A DNA stretch of 64,000 bases from Gammaproteobacteria bacterium (GTDB lineage: Bacteria; Pseudomonadota; Gammaproteobacteria; Thiohalomonadales; Thiohalomonadaceae). The notes under the pieces were generated by a model. The model did not search any database. It saw only the letters and a program-made list of their open reading frames with translations, and had not been told where the DNA came from. The stretch covers positions 1 through 64,000 of the forward strand of contig JAPHSX010000030.1 in assembly GCA_026196575.1 (NCBI GenBank), read 5' to 3'. This document shows, piece after piece, positions 20,722 to 30,900 of the stretch. Position 1 is the first letter of the stretch; each line of letters begins with the position of its first letter. Position numbers and translations under genes: made by a program.

Positions 20722-21440
20722 TACGCCATGGCTCCATTAATCGATATTACCTGTGCCGAGATATAAGCTGATCTCTCGCTACTGAGGAAAGACACCAGTT
20801 CGGCCACCTCATCCGGGCTACCTGCACGCTGCATCGGTACCAGCTGCTTTATCCGCTCAGCGGAGAAACTCTGCTCGGCCATCGGGGAGTCGATTATCCC
20901 GGGTGCGACCACATTGACGGTAATGCCGCGTGAGGCGACTTCATGTGCCAAAGATTTACTGGCGCCATGCAGGGCGGCCTTGGCTGCTGCATAGTTTGCC
21001 TGCCCCCGGTTGCCGGTGATCGCGGCGATTGAGGAGAGGGAGATGATACGCCCCCAGCGCGTTGACATCATCGGTAGCAGTAACGGCTGAGTGACGTTGT
21101 AAAAGCCGTTAAGGGTGACATCGATCACCGAGCTCCACTGCTGGCGGCTCATGCCCGCCAACGGGGCATCGGCGTGGATTCCTGCATTGTTGATCAGGAT
21201 CTGGATGGGGCCCTCTTCAAGGATCTGTTGCAGCTGTTGTTCTGTCCCCTCCGCATCGGTCACATCAAAGCTGACGGCCTGCGCACTGCCACCGCCCTGC
21301 CTGATCTCCTCGACCAGGGTCTCAGCGGCATCGAGGCGGCTGTTACTGTGTACATAGATATGAGCACCCTGAGCGGACAACTTGCGACAAATGGCGCTGC
21401 CGATGGCCCCGGTGCCGCCGGTGACTAAGGCTCTTCTCAT
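20721..21440 (-). CDS. FabG-like 3-oxoacyl-ACP reductase
   Basis: ALVTGGTGAIGSAICRKL; NNAGIHADAPL; YAAAKAALHGASKSLA. Confidence 0.93.
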   Translation of the reverse strand: MRRALVTGGTGAIGSAICRKLSAQGAHIYVHSNSRLDAAETLVEEIRQGGGSAQAVSFDVTDAEGTEQQLQQILEEGPIQILINNAGIHADAPLAGMSRQQWSSVIDVTLNGFYNVTQPLLLPMMSTRWGRIISLSSIAAITGNRGQANYAAAKAALHGASKSLAHEVASRGITVNVVAPGIIDSPMAEQSFSAERIKQLVPMQRAGSPDEVAELVSFLSSERSAYISAQVISINGAMA

Positions 21441-21889
21441 GCGGTTTGCCCCGTTGCGTTGGTGGTGGCAGGTTTGATCACGGTGGCGCGCCCCTCCAGC
21501 AGCAGGGAGACGTCGTTACTCACCTCAAAGCTATAGATAAATCCGTTGTTGTCGCCGCCAAGGCGCTGACAGCGCAGCAACAGTACGGGTTGATCGTGCA
21601 GCTGTTCACAGTGCAGCTTGACCCCTCTAAGGGCCGCCAGGTAGGCCGCCTCGGGTGTGCTCTCATCCCTCTGCAACAGGGCTCCGTGAACCGCCATCGC
21701 CTGAGCGGCGTATTCCACACCGTTGATTGCCGAGAGTACACCGTTTTCAGCCAAGGGATTGGTCGGGTGGCACTGTGAAACGGCGCGACACTTGATCGAT
21801 GTTTCATCCCACTCAACTACAGAGTCGAGCAGACACATGCTGCCATGGTGTGGGATCAGTCGGCAGAGTTCTTTGTGATTCAACGACAC
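21437..21889 (-). CDS. Hotdog-fold 3-hydroxyacyl-ACP dehydratase
   Basis: LIPHHGSMCLLDSVVEWDETSIKCRA; ENGVLSAINGVEYAAQAMAVHGAL. Confidence 0.85.
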   Translation of the reverse strand: MSLNHKELCRLIPHHGSMCLLDSVVEWDETSIKCRAVSQCHPTNPLAENGVLSAINGVEYAAQAMAVHGALLQRDESTPEAAYLAALRGVKLHCEQLHDQPVLLLRCQRLGGDNNGFIYSFEVSNDVSLLLEGRATVIKPATTNATGQTA

Positions 21890-22668
21890 GGAGTAACCGT
21901 GATGTGGAGTCGTTGTTCAGCCAGATAGGGGAGGAGACATTCCCCACTCGCTGATGCCAATATGGCCAATAGTGGAAGTGCCCTTGCCGCAGGGTTGCCG
22001 CGCCGCAGTGATTCAAGCGGCAAATCCATTATCGTCTCTGGCCCTTTATCGAGCGACAGGCTGAGTTGCGCAATGCTCTGAGCACTGGCCTGGTGGCTGA
22101 GCAACAGGGCAGAGGCAAAGGGGGCGCTGACCTCGCACTTCTCCGACAGGGGTTTCGGGTAGGGGAGGTCGTAGCTGATTAGCAGTACCGGGCGCTGCTC
22201 TGCTACCACCTGCGCCGCCGCATAGAGCAGGCCGGTGGCAAAACTTTCATCCCCGGCGGCGATGCTGGTGGTGGTCATGGGGTTGGCGGTGGCGATACTC
22301 CAGTAGCCTGCCGGGGCATTGTGCACCGAGTTGTGAAACAGGGTGGGTGAGGCCATCGGCGGGGTGCCACTGAGCAGTTCACACAGTTTGTGGGTGATCG
22401 TCGGGTCGCCGTAGGCCGAGCTGAAGACGGCCGCCGGTTGCAGCCGCTGTGCCGCCTCCAGCGAAAGGGCCTGTTCGGCAGCCCGAAGCGCCAGTCGCGT
22501 GCTGTCACTGCTGCGCCGCCGTTCCGTGGCCGGAAGCAGTTCCGGAGCGGTCAGCTTGAGGGGCTCGGCAAGGTGGTCCGCTTCACCGCGCAGCACCTTG
22601 GCGGCACCAGGCCAGTCACTCAGGCCGGGGGCCACAACACCCAGGTTATCAAGGTAGAGGGTGGTCAT
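21880..22668 (-). CDS. Beta-ketoacyl synthase-like chain-length factor
   Basis: Short KS-fold protein; FHNSVHNAPAGYWSIATAN with no canonical KS active-site Cys. Confidence 0.85.
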   Translation of the reverse strand: MTTLYLDNLGVVAPGLSDWPGAAKVLRGEADHLAEPLKLTAPELLPATERRRSSDSTRLALRAAEQALSLEAAQRLQPAAVFSSAYGDPTITHKLCELLSGTPPMASPTLFHNSVHNAPAGYWSIATANPMTTTSIAAGDESFATGLLYAAAQVVAEQRPVLLISYDLPYPKPLSEKCEVSAPFASALLLSHQASAQSIAQLSLSLDKGPETIMDLPLESLRRGNPAARALPLLAILASASGECLLPYLAEQRLHITVTPCR

Positions 22669-23848
22669 TGCGCCCCCCAAAGATGAGGGAGCAGTTGCTG
22701 CCGCCAAAGCCGAAGGAGTTGCTCAAGACACGGTTAACCGTGGTCTCGCGCTGCTCTAACAAAATGGTGCTGCCAAAGTCGGGGTCGAGCTGCCGGGTAT
22801 TGAGGCTGGCGGGCATCAGGCCGTGCTCGATGCACTGCATGGCGATAATCGCCTCGGTGATCCCTGCCGCCCCCAGGGTGTGTCCGGTCCACCCCTTGGT
22901 CGAACTGCACGGGGTGTTCGTTCCGAACACGGTGGTGATGGCGCGGTCCTCGGAGCGGTCATTGCTGGGGGTCGCGGTGCCGTGCAGGTTGATGTAGTCA
23001 ATGTCGCTGCTCGCCAGCCCGGCCCGCGCAAGTGCGGCCTGCATCGCCTCTACAGCACCGAGCCCATCAGGGTGGGGGGTCGACATATGGTAGGCATCAC
23101 TGCTCTCACCAAAACCGAGTAGCTGGCCACGACTCCCCTCAACCGGCTCCCGCTCCAGGATGGCAAAGCCGGCGGCCTCGCCGATGGAGATCCCGTTACG
23201 CTGCGAGTCTGCCGGGCGACAGGGCTCGGCGGAGACCAGCTCCAGCGAGTTAAAGCCGTAGAGGGTGGTCAGGCAGAGGGAGTCGACACCACCGACGACA
23301 GCGGCATCGCAAAGGCCCGCCGCCATCAGTCGCCAGGCGTCGGCAAAGACCTTGGCGCTGGATGAGCAGGCGGTGGAGACGGTGAACCCCGGCCCCTGCA
23401 GTTGCAGTAGCCGGCGCACAAAGTCGACCAGCGAGGAGAGCTGGTGGCTGTGGACAAAGTCGAATTCGACGGGCAGCTCACCGGCCTCATTGCGCCGGCG
23501 AAAGGCCAGTTCGGTATTGAGGATCCCCGAGGTGCTGGTGCCGATCAACACCGCGACGCGTGAGGCACCGTGGCGTTCGCGCAGTGCGGCGACCTGCTGC
23601 TCGAAGTCATCCTGACGCAGTGCCAGCCGTGCCAGGCGGTTATTGCGGCACTCGAAGGCGGCCAGCTCCTCGGGGAGCGGTTCATGCTCCAGCCCCTCGA
23701 CAAAACCGACATAGGTCTTAAGTTCGGCAGGGGGGAAGTGTAATGGTTGCAGGCCGCTTTTCCCCGCGCGCAAGGCCTCCAACATGGCCGCGTTGCCACG
23801 CCCGAGGGCACTCACCGTGGTATAGGCGCTGATGTGAAGGGGTTTCAT
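22649..23848 (-). CDS. Beta-ketoacyl-ACP synthase
   Basis: STACSSSAKVFADAWRLM active site; NLHGTATPSND; KGWTGHTLGAAG. Confidence 0.94.
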   Translation of the reverse strand: MKPLHISAYTTVSALGRGNAAMLEALRAGKSGLQPLHFPPAELKTYVGFVEGLEHEPLPEELAAFECRNNRLARLALRQDDFEQQVAALRERHGASRVAVLIGTSTSGILNTELAFRRRNEAGELPVEFDFVHSHQLSSLVDFVRRLLQLQGPGFTVSTACSSSAKVFADAWRLMAAGLCDAAVVGGVDSLCLTTLYGFNSLELVSAEPCRPADSQRNGISIGEAAGFAILEREPVEGSRGQLLGFGESSDAYHMSTPHPDGLGAVEAMQAALARAGLASSDIDYINLHGTATPSNDRSEDRAITTVFGTNTPCSSTKGWTGHTLGAAGITEAIIAMQCIEHGLMPASLNTRQLDPDFGSTILLEQRETTVNRVLSNSFGFGGSNCSLIFGGRNDHPLP

Positions 23849-23878
23849 GGTTCCATTGTTATTTTAGGCTGCGTCATT

Positions 23879-26182
23879 TTACATCATCGCCCGGGTTTTG
23901 GTGTTACCGGCTGTGAGGGTGAGGAGCAGGGTGGAGAATACACCGAGGCTCACCGTCAGGCCGATGGCGTGCAGCACGGGCAGGGGCGAGAGTGCCAGCA
24001 GGCCAAATACCAGCAGGGTGGTGAGGCTGCAAATGAGCAGCGCGCCGAGGGTTCTGCTGCAACCACCACCCGCATTTTGGCAATGGTCGAAAAAGAGGCC
24101 GTAATCAAGACCGATCCCCATCACCAGCAGCAGGGAGGCGAGATGAAACAGGGAGAGCGATTCACCCAGCAGAGTGAGTAGCGCGGTGGTGAGCGCGATG
24201 GCGGTGAAGACCGGCAGTGCAACTCGGACAAGTCGTATTATGCCGCGCAAGGCGACGGCGAGGATCAGCAGGATCAAAAGCCCACCTATGCCGATCAGAT
24301 GCAGCGCCTCATCCCGGTAGTGTGCAACGAGTTGCGAGGCCTGCTGCGGGATGTCGATATAGCGCGCACCAGAGTCTGAGGCGATGCGGGCGATGGCCGT
24401 CGGGTTATGGATGCCACCGAGGGTGACAAGGGCGTACCAGCCATCCCCATGACGCCGCAGCAGTGAGCCCAGGCGTATCCCGGTGAGGGTGCCATCGAGT
24501 GATTCGGGGCCCAGAGGCTGAAGACTCTTTGCGGCAGCAATGTCGTCGATGAAGGGCTGAAACAGTCCCTCACGAAAGGACAGCCCCTCGCTTGCCCGAC
24601 TCAGGTTTGCCTGTAGTGATGTGCTATCCGGCAGGGCGTCACGGTGTCGTAGTTGGCGCTGGTGACTCGGCAGGTAGCGGCTGGGGCTATCAAAGTTATC
24701 CAGCAAGCCGCCGACTTGCGCCTGCTCAAGTTGTGCGCTTAGCGTCTCGGTCTGTTGCAGCAAGCGCTCAAGATTGTGGCTCTGCAATAGCAACAACTGC
24801 CCCGGTTCGGCGGCATTAAACCGTGCCCGCAGCTGTCGATCCTGCTCCAGTTGTGCCGCCGGGATCGGGCTTAAACGATTGAGCCGTGTCTCCCAAAGAT
24901 TCTCCCCCTGCAGCGTGACCACACCAAGAGAGACGACGAGCAGTAGCGGTGCCAGCCAGCGCAGGTTTTGCTGGCGGCTGATGCCAAGGGTGAGGTTAAT
25001 GAGCGGGGTGAGCGACGGGTGTAACTGATATTCCGTCGCCTGTAGCGCAGGGAGTAGCCAGCGGGTGACCACTGCGGCCACCACGATACCGCTGATCGCA
25101 AACAGCCCCATCTGTGCCAGCCCCTGAAACCCGGAGAAGACCAGGGCGCAGAAACCGACCGCCGAGGTGAGCATGCCGAGGCGCAGGGTCGGCCAGATCC
25201 GCACCGCAGCACGCTGATTGCCGCCGTGACTGAAGAGGTGGATCGGATAGTCGACGGTGAGCCCGATGAGGGTGATGCCAAAGGCCAGCGCGATACCGTG
25301 CAGCTGATCGAACAGCAGCACCACCGCGGCGGCACCGGCGACGATACCGCTAAACAGAGGCAGGGCGATAAGCAGGGTCGCCGTCGGCGAGCGGTAGGCG
25401 AAGAGGATCAGCAGGGCGACACCCAGCGAGGCCCACAGGGTGAGCTGTTGTGAACCCTCACGAATGCGCTTGCGCGACTCCACGGCGAATAGCGGCGGGC
25501 CGCTGATCAGCAGCTCCACACCGGGGGCGGCGGTTTTCTCAAAGGCGTGGCGAATCGCCTCGATGGCCGCCTGCTGCGGGTCCAGGGCAAAGGCCGGGGC
25601 GGTGCTGTGCAGCAGCAGCAGCGCGTGCTTGCGATCGGCAGAGAACCAGACCCCGAGGTGGCGTTGCGGCCCGGTGTGATCAATAAAGCGTTGCAGGGTT
25701 TGGCGGTGAACGGCGGTGGGGTCGCGGCGCAGCTGATGGTGGTCCAGTGGTGTGCCGAGGGCCAACTCCTTCAGGCGTTGTTGCAGGGCCTGTTTCAGGG
25801 TGAGCTCATCGAATTGGGCGGGATTCAGCAGGTAACGGTGGCGGAACAACAGGGCCTGTTCGCTCTCCGGCATGGTGTTATCGGTGCCGAGGATGTGCTG
25901 AAAGTGGGGTGTTGCGCCAAGGGCGCTCGCCAGCTGCTTTGCGCTGTCGGCCAGCTGTTGATCGGGTGCGCCGCTCAGGCCGAGCAGGATGACGCGCGAG
26001 GCGGGGCTGTCACGCAGGGTGTCGAGTAGCAGGCCTGTAACGGCGCCGGCACCGGCATCACTGGCATCACCGGGCAAAAACTGTCCCAGGTCGGACTGTA
26101 TCTTCGGTCCCTGTAGCAGGATGGCCGCGCAGCCGAGTATGAAGAGGCCCCATACGAGGATGATGGCGAGGCGCTGTTTCAC
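23879..26182 (-). CDS. MMPL/RND-family exporter
   Basis: 767 aa, multiple TM; GIALAFGITLIGLTVDYPIHLFSHGG and LLLVMGIGLDYGLFFDHC. Confidence 0.9.
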   Translation of the reverse strand: MKQRLAIILVWGLFILGCAAILLQGPKIQSDLGQFLPGDASDAGAGAVTGLLLDTLRDSPASRVILLGLSGAPDQQLADSAKQLASALGATPHFQHILGTDNTMPESEQALLFRHRYLLNPAQFDELTLKQALQQRLKELALGTPLDHHQLRRDPTAVHRQTLQRFIDHTGPQRHLGVWFSADRKHALLLLHSTAPAFALDPQQAAIEAIRHAFEKTAAPGVELLISGPPLFAVESRKRIREGSQQLTLWASLGVALLILFAYRSPTATLLIALPLFSGIVAGAAAVVLLFDQLHGIALAFGITLIGLTVDYPIHLFSHGGNQRAAVRIWPTLRLGMLTSAVGFCALVFSGFQGLAQMGLFAISGIVVAAVVTRWLLPALQATEYQLHPSLTPLINLTLGISRQQNLRWLAPLLLVVSLGVVTLQGENLWETRLNRLSPIPAAQLEQDRQLRARFNAAEPGQLLLLQSHNLERLLQQTETLSAQLEQAQVGGLLDNFDSPSRYLPSHQRQLRHRDALPDSTSLQANLSRASEGLSFREGLFQPFIDDIAAAKSLQPLGPESLDGTLTGIRLGSLLRRHGDGWYALVTLGGIHNPTAIARIASDSGARYIDIPQQASQLVAHYRDEALHLIGIGGLLILLILAVALRGIIRLVRVALPVFTAIALTTALLTLLGESLSLFHLASLLLVMGIGLDYGLFFDHCQNAGGGCSRTLGALLICSLTTLLVFGLLALSPLPVLHAIGLTVSLGVFSTLLLTLTAGNTKTRAMM

Positions 26183-26757
26183 GGTATGGCTTCACCCAGT
26201 TCGAGGATCGAGCTATCGCCGCTCTGCTCCTCGATGGTGAAGCGTGAAATGCCATCCTGCGTGCCTGCGATCTCCACCCGTTTGAGGTAAACGGCGACCT
26301 CGGCGTCGCGCGGTCTGAGCTCCAGCTGCCATTGGTTGGCGTCACCGCCAAGCGCGGTCTGATAGTGGCGTTGCAGGGTTTTCAGGTCGCCCTCAAGCGA
26401 GGCGCGAAACACCGTGACAAAGGTGAATAGCGGTGGGTAGTCGGAGAGGCGGATCTGCCGGGGTTCGGCCTCGTCTTCGCGCTCAATGAGCAGTCGATCA
26501 CCCTCTACGCTAAAGCGCTCATTAAAGGGCTGCCGGATATCTTTGATCAGTCGGCCATCGACAAAGGCGAGGGTGCCGTGCAGCGTGATCGGTGCGGCCA
26601 GCAGCTCTGAGTGGCGCGACTCGGTAAAGTGGCGTGTGGGGTGTTCGGTGGCGGCCAGCCCCTGCATCAGCCCCTCCAGAGTGAAGACCTCGGCAGACAG
26701 GGAGATCGCCGGCAGCAGCAGACAGAGCAGTAACAGTGGGCCCAGCCGTTTAGGCAT
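26179..26757 (-). CDS. LolA-like outer membrane lipoprotein carrier
   Basis: Signal peptide; FTLEGLMQGLAATEHPTRHFTESRHSELLAAPITLHGTLAF. Confidence 0.8.
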   Translation of the reverse strand: MPKRLGPLLLLCLLLPAISLSAEVFTLEGLMQGLAATEHPTRHFTESRHSELLAAPITLHGTLAFVDGRLIKDIRQPFNERFSVEGDRLLIEREDEAEPRQIRLSDYPPLFTFVTVFRASLEGDLKTLQRHYQTALGGDANQWQLELRPRDAEVAVYLKRVEIAGTQDGISRFTIEEQSGDSSILELGEAIP

Positions 26758-27040
26758 GTCGGGCCTCCACATCGAGGCTGCCCTGGGCAAACAGCTGCGC
26801 CTCACCGCGCACCTCAAACTGCAGGCGAGCCCCCTTCTCCTGTAGCGTGATCGCAAAGGCTTGCCCCGGTAACAGGGGGGTGGTGAATTTGGCGTTGCCA
26901 ACGGCGCTAACCCGATAGCCAGCCTCCCCCGCTTGCTGAATTACGCGGTGAAGTATCATCACGCCGGGCACCACCGGGTGGCCGGGAAAGTGTCCGGCGA
27001 GGGCAGGGTGGTGCGGGCTGATGAAATGGCGGTCTGGCAC
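26750..27040 (-). CDS. Hotdog-fold dehydratase
   Basis: HPALAGHFPGHPVVPGVMILHRVIQQ. Confidence 0.85.
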   Translation of the reverse strand: MPDRHFISPHHPALAGHFPGHPVVPGVMILHRVIQQAGEAGYRVSAVGNAKFTTPLLPGQAFAITLQEKGARLQFEVRGEAQLFAQGSLDVEARHA

Positions 27041-27043
27041 TGG

Positions 27044-28375
27044 TTATTCCGTCCGTTTGTGTGAGCGGATGAGCTGCTTTAGCTGGTCGAGCGGCAGTTT
27101 TCCGCTCTCATTGCGCGGCAGCTTTTCGACGATCACCAGGGGGCGCGGCAGGAAGGCGGCATCGATACGACGGCGCAGTGCCTCGATCAGTGCCGTCTCT
27201 CCCAGCCCATCCGTTACGGCTGCTGCTGAAAGGCGGGTGGTGCGCCCGTCCAGTTCCTCCTGCGGCAGGAAGAAGATACCGTCCCTCACCCCGTCAATGG
27301 AGAGCAGGATGTGGTTGAGATCGCCAAGGCTGACCCGCTTTCCCGCCACCTTGATGAGGTCACCGCTACGCCCCAGAAGGGCAAAGCGCTGCCCCTCGCG
27401 CTGTAACCGGTCGGCCAGTGGTTGTGGTGCGTCGAGGTGAGGGGCGCGAACCTGCCACGACTCGTCCGCCTGCTCGGTTATTTCGATGCCGGGTAGCGGG
27501 AACCATAAGTCCTCGCTGGCGGTGGCGCGGGTGGCGATGGCCCCGGTCTCGGTGCTGCCGTAGATCTCTGTTACCCGGGTGTTGCCCAGCGCCTCAACCT
27601 GCTGCGCCAGTTGGGCGGAGAGCGGTGCCGTGGCACTGAGGATAAAGGCGCTATCCGGGAGCCGTTGTTGTGCCGAGGCACAGGCGCGCAGCTGTAACGG
27701 TGTGGTAATGAGTGCCCGTGGCGCGGGCAGTGTGCCGAGCGCCGTGGCGATATCGGCCGGAAACAGTGGGCGGCGGTTATCGATGCTGCAACCGTATTGC
27801 AGCGGCAGCAACACCGAACTCTCCAACCCGAACATATGTTGCGGCGGCACGGTCGCCAGCAGGGCGGTGCCGCCGGGGATCGCCAGCCGCTCTCCGGTCA
27901 GTTGTGCCCCGCTTGTCAGCGTTCCCCAGCTCTTTGGGTGGGGGGTAGCCTCACCGCTGCTGCCCGAGGTGTAGAGGATGGCGCACTCCAGCGCGGCATC
28001 GATCTCAGGGATGGCGCTGGCGCTCGTTCCATCCCATTCGATGGTGCAGTCGAAACAGTCATACCCCGCATAGTCCGCGGGGCGGTCACTCAGCAGGGTG
28101 CTATCGGGATACTCCCGGCACAGTCGCTCGATGGTGTCGTGCGCACGGTTGGGCGGAAGCAGGGTGGTCTGGCTGCGAAGCAGGGCGGCGGCAAAAGCGA
28201 GCAGAAAAAAATAGCGATCCTCACAGAGGTTGAGCAGCCGTTGCCGCGCGGGCAGTGCACGGGCCAACTGCTGGGCGTGGGCGATAAAGGCCCCCGCGCT
28301 GATCGCCGCGCCATCCCGGTAGGCGATCAGGGAGTCCATGGTGTGCCCCTTCAGAAGGGGGAGTTGCGCCTTCAC
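27044..28375 (-). CDS. AMP-dependent acyl-ACP/CoA synthetase
   Basis: ILYTSGSSGEATPHPKSW; EIYGSTETGAIATR. Confidence 0.92.
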   Translation of the reverse strand: MKAQLPLLKGHTMDSLIAYRDGAAISAGAFIAHAQQLARALPARQRLLNLCEDRYFFLLAFAAALLRSQTTLLPPNRAHDTIERLCREYPDSTLLSDRPADYAGYDCFDCTIEWDGTSASAIPEIDAALECAILYTSGSSGEATPHPKSWGTLTSGAQLTGERLAIPGGTALLATVPPQHMFGLESSVLLPLQYGCSIDNRRPLFPADIATALGTLPAPRALITTPLQLRACASAQQRLPDSAFILSATAPLSAQLAQQVEALGNTRVTEIYGSTETGAIATRATASEDLWFPLPGIEITEQADESWQVRAPHLDAPQPLADRLQREGQRFALLGRSGDLIKVAGKRVSLGDLNHILLSIDGVRDGIFFLPQEELDGRTTRLSAAAVTDGLGETALIEALRRRIDAAFLPRPLVIVEKLPRNESGKLPLDQLKQLIRSHKRTE

Positions 28376-28989
28376 CTGCCTCGCCTCAACAGTGCGGGCC
28401 AGTCGGTGGTGGCAAGTTGTTGTACAAAGACCTTTAACGGGGTGCGTTGCGCAAAACGCAGACGTCGATAGCCAAACTCCATGCCAAACAAGATCGCGAT
28501 AAACAGGTAGTTAAGAACATTGGCAAACAGTGACCATAACTCCAGCGGGGCAAACAGTGATAGCAGCAGTGTCTCCAGCAGCATGGCGAGAAAAAAGAGG
28601 CTCCATAGCTGGGTTACCCGGCGGGTGTAGCGCAGCTGCTGCGGGTCACTCTCCTTAAAGACCACGCGCGCAAAGGTGGTGATCAGTGGCTCACGCCCCG
28701 TTCGCAGGGTCGAGGCAAAGAGCCACAACAGACCGCCGGAGATGAGGATCGGCGGCAGGTAGAGTGCCAGCAGATTCCCCTGTAGTAGCCCCATGACACA
28801 GAGCGCGAGAACCAGTGCCGGTGCCAGCGCCATCCATCTGGCGTTGCCTGAGGCTCGCAACAGGGTGAGTAACTGGCTCAGGCTCACCACCACCAGCAGC
28901 CACAGTGCCCACTGGGTTTTTGAGGACAGCAGGGCGAAATGGACTGCCAGCGGGTAACAGAGGAGCAGTATCGTTTGCAGACGATGCAC
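28372..28989 (-). CDS. APE-cluster-type integral membrane protein
   Basis: 205 aa with several TM helices between ACP and AMP-ligase genes; ARVVFKESDPQQLRYTRRVTQLWSLFF. Confidence 0.75.
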   Translation of the reverse strand: MHRLQTILLLCYPLAVHFALLSSKTQWALWLLVVVSLSQLLTLLRASGNARWMALAPALVLALCVMGLLQGNLLALYLPPILISGGLLWLFASTLRTGREPLITTFARVVFKESDPQQLRYTRRVTQLWSLFFLAMLLETLLLSLFAPLELWSLFANVLNYLFIAILFGMEFGYRRLRFAQRTPLKVFVQQLATTDWPALLRRGR

Positions 28990-28997
28990 TGCTGCGG

Positions 28998-29255
28998 TTA
29001 ATTGCGGTTGGCTTCGATGTGGGCGGTAAGGGCGGCGAGAGAGGCGAAGATTTTGTCGTTGTCACCATCGTCAGAGCGCAGCTGAAAACCGTAGTTGCGG
29101 GAGATGGCCATCGCCAACTCCAGTGCATCGATGGAATCGAGCCCCAGCCCCTCGCGGAACAGCGGCTGATCGGGAACAATATCCTCGGGGGAATTATCGA
29201 GATTAAGGGTCTCGACGATCAGTGTGGCCACTTCCAGTTGCAGTGTTTCTGACAT
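28998..29255 (-). CDS. Acyl carrier protein
   Basis: LFREGLGLDSIDALELAMAI phosphopantetheine site (DSID). Confidence 0.93.
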   Translation of the reverse strand: MSETLQLEVATLIVETLNLDNSPEDIVPDQPLFREGLGLDSIDALELAMAISRNYGFQLRSDDGDNDKIFASLAALTAHIEANRN

Positions 29256-29360
29256 GGTGATTCCTGATAGTATGCATTTGAAAACATTCGTTTTTATACG
29301 GTATTGCGAGGGTGACGTGTGGGATATTCTCCATGCCACTGATAGGGGTGTCAAATTGTA

Positions 29361-30173
29361 ATGACAGTGCGTTACGAGTACCACTTGCTGCTGCTTGCAA
29401 TGCTACTTCTCTCCTCTCACGGAGTGGCTCAGGAGAAACCGTTGTGGGAGTTGGGTGCCGGGCTTGCCGTGGGCTCTTTTCCCACCTATCGGGGGGCCGC
29501 CGTGCAGCACACCTACCTGCTCCCCTTCCCCTTTATTGTCTATCGCGGCGAGCGGGTCTCGTTTGACCGTGAGGGGCTGCGTGGCAGATTGTTTGAATCG
29601 CCGCGCTGGCGTCTTGAATTGAGTGCCGACGCGATGGTGCCGGTAGAGCAGGATGAGGGGCTGCGAGAAGGAATGGCAGAGCTGGCCCCGGTGCTGGAGC
29701 TTGGCCCCTCCCTGGAGTATCTGATCGCCAAAGATCGGGAGACCGAGTGGCGTCTGCGACTGCCTCTGCGCAGTGCGATTGCGATGGAGCTCCCTTCGCT
29801 CTCCACACAGGGCGTAGTGTTCCACCCCAATCTGGCGGTGGATACCCACAACGGCAGTTGGGAGCTGGGCGGCTCGCTCGGCCCGCTCTTTGCCTCGAAG
29901 GCCTATCACGACTATTACTACCGCGTACCCGCCGCCTACGCGACGGCACAACGCCCAGCGTATGAGGCCGAGGGGGGGTATAGCGGAATGCGCCTTACCC
30001 TCGGGGCAAGCCGTTATTTCGGCAGGCTCTGGCTGGGGATGTTTGTCCGTTATGACGACCTGCGTAGGGCGGTGATTGCGGAGAGCCCGCTGGTGGAGCG
30101 TGACAGCGCCCTGATGGGCGGCGTGGCGATCTCGTGGGTATTCAGTCGTTCTGAGAAGATGGTGACACGCTAG
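29361..30173 (+). CDS. MipA/OmpV-family outer membrane protein
   Basis: Signal peptide; WELGAGLAVGSFPTYRGAAVQHTYLLPFPFIVYRGERVSFDREGLRGRL. Confidence 0.85.
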   Translation: MTVRYEYHLLLLAMLLLSSHGVAQEKPLWELGAGLAVGSFPTYRGAAVQHTYLLPFPFIVYRGERVSFDREGLRGRLFESPRWRLELSADAMVPVEQDEGLREGMAELAPVLELGPSLEYLIAKDRETEWRLRLPLRSAIAMELPSLSTQGVVFHPNLAVDTHNGSWELGGSLGPLFASKAYHDYYYRVPAAYATAQRPAYEAEGGYSGMRLTLGASRYFGRLWLGMFVRYDDLRRAVIAESPLVERDSALMGGVAISWVFSRSEKMVTR

Positions 30174-30865
30174 CTGATCCGCGACAGACTATGGCGGCTA
30201 CGGCTGAGACGCGACCACCATTTGCCGGTGTGATACCAGTGGAGATAGAAGGCCTCCAGCAGCAGCCGTGGCCAGCCGGAGGGGGCCGCCATAAAGTGAT
30301 CTTCGGCGGCACAGAGTGCGGGGTAGAGACCCAGACCATTGGCCAGTGCCTGGCAGCGTGCCAGATGGTACCGGTTGCTGGCCAACGCGTAGCGCCGGAT
30401 ATTGCCGTGGCGTAACTGCTCGCGGCTGTTGCGCAAATTTTCCAGGGTGTTGCGTGAGCCATCTTCAAGGATCAGTGCCGACGGGGCGATCCCCTGCGCG
30501 ACAAGAAACTGCTTACCGGCGTCCGCCTCGCTGATCGTCTCTGAACCCGTTACCCCGCCCATCAACAGGAGTCGACAACCGGTCTGCTGGTGCAAATGGT
30601 GCGCCCTTTCAAGTCGCAGACGAAAATCTGGGTTGGGTTTTCCGGCAAGGAGCCGCATACAGGGGATTAGAACAAGCTCAATATCCGCATCACACCGCGC
30701 AGGTGCGAGGCGGGCCTGGCGCAGCACCCGATATCCCATCCATGAAATGGTAACTCCCGCGGTAAAAACGATAATCGTGGTGGAGAGTGCCAGGGTAAAC
30801 CAGCCGTCCCCTCCCATCTGCGCGGGAGATGTTGTTGTCTGCGGTGATCGACTACGCTTACCCAT
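30170..30865 (-). CDS. YdcF/SanA-type DUF218 protein
   Basis: LLLMGGVTGSETISEADAGKQFLVAQGIAPSALILEDGSRNTLENL. Confidence 0.85.
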   Translation of the reverse strand: MGKRSRSPQTTTSPAQMGGDGWFTLALSTTIIVFTAGVTISWMGYRVLRQARLAPARCDADIELVLIPCMRLLAGKPNPDFRLRLERAHHLHQQTGCRLLLMGGVTGSETISEADAGKQFLVAQGIAPSALILEDGSRNTLENLRNSREQLRHGNIRRYALASNRYHLARCQALANGLGLYPALCAAEDHFMAAPSGWPRLLLEAFYLHWYHTGKWWSRLSRSRHSLSRIS

Positions 30866-30900
30866 ACTAAAAATCGAAGCAAAAAGGATCCTTTGGCAAT

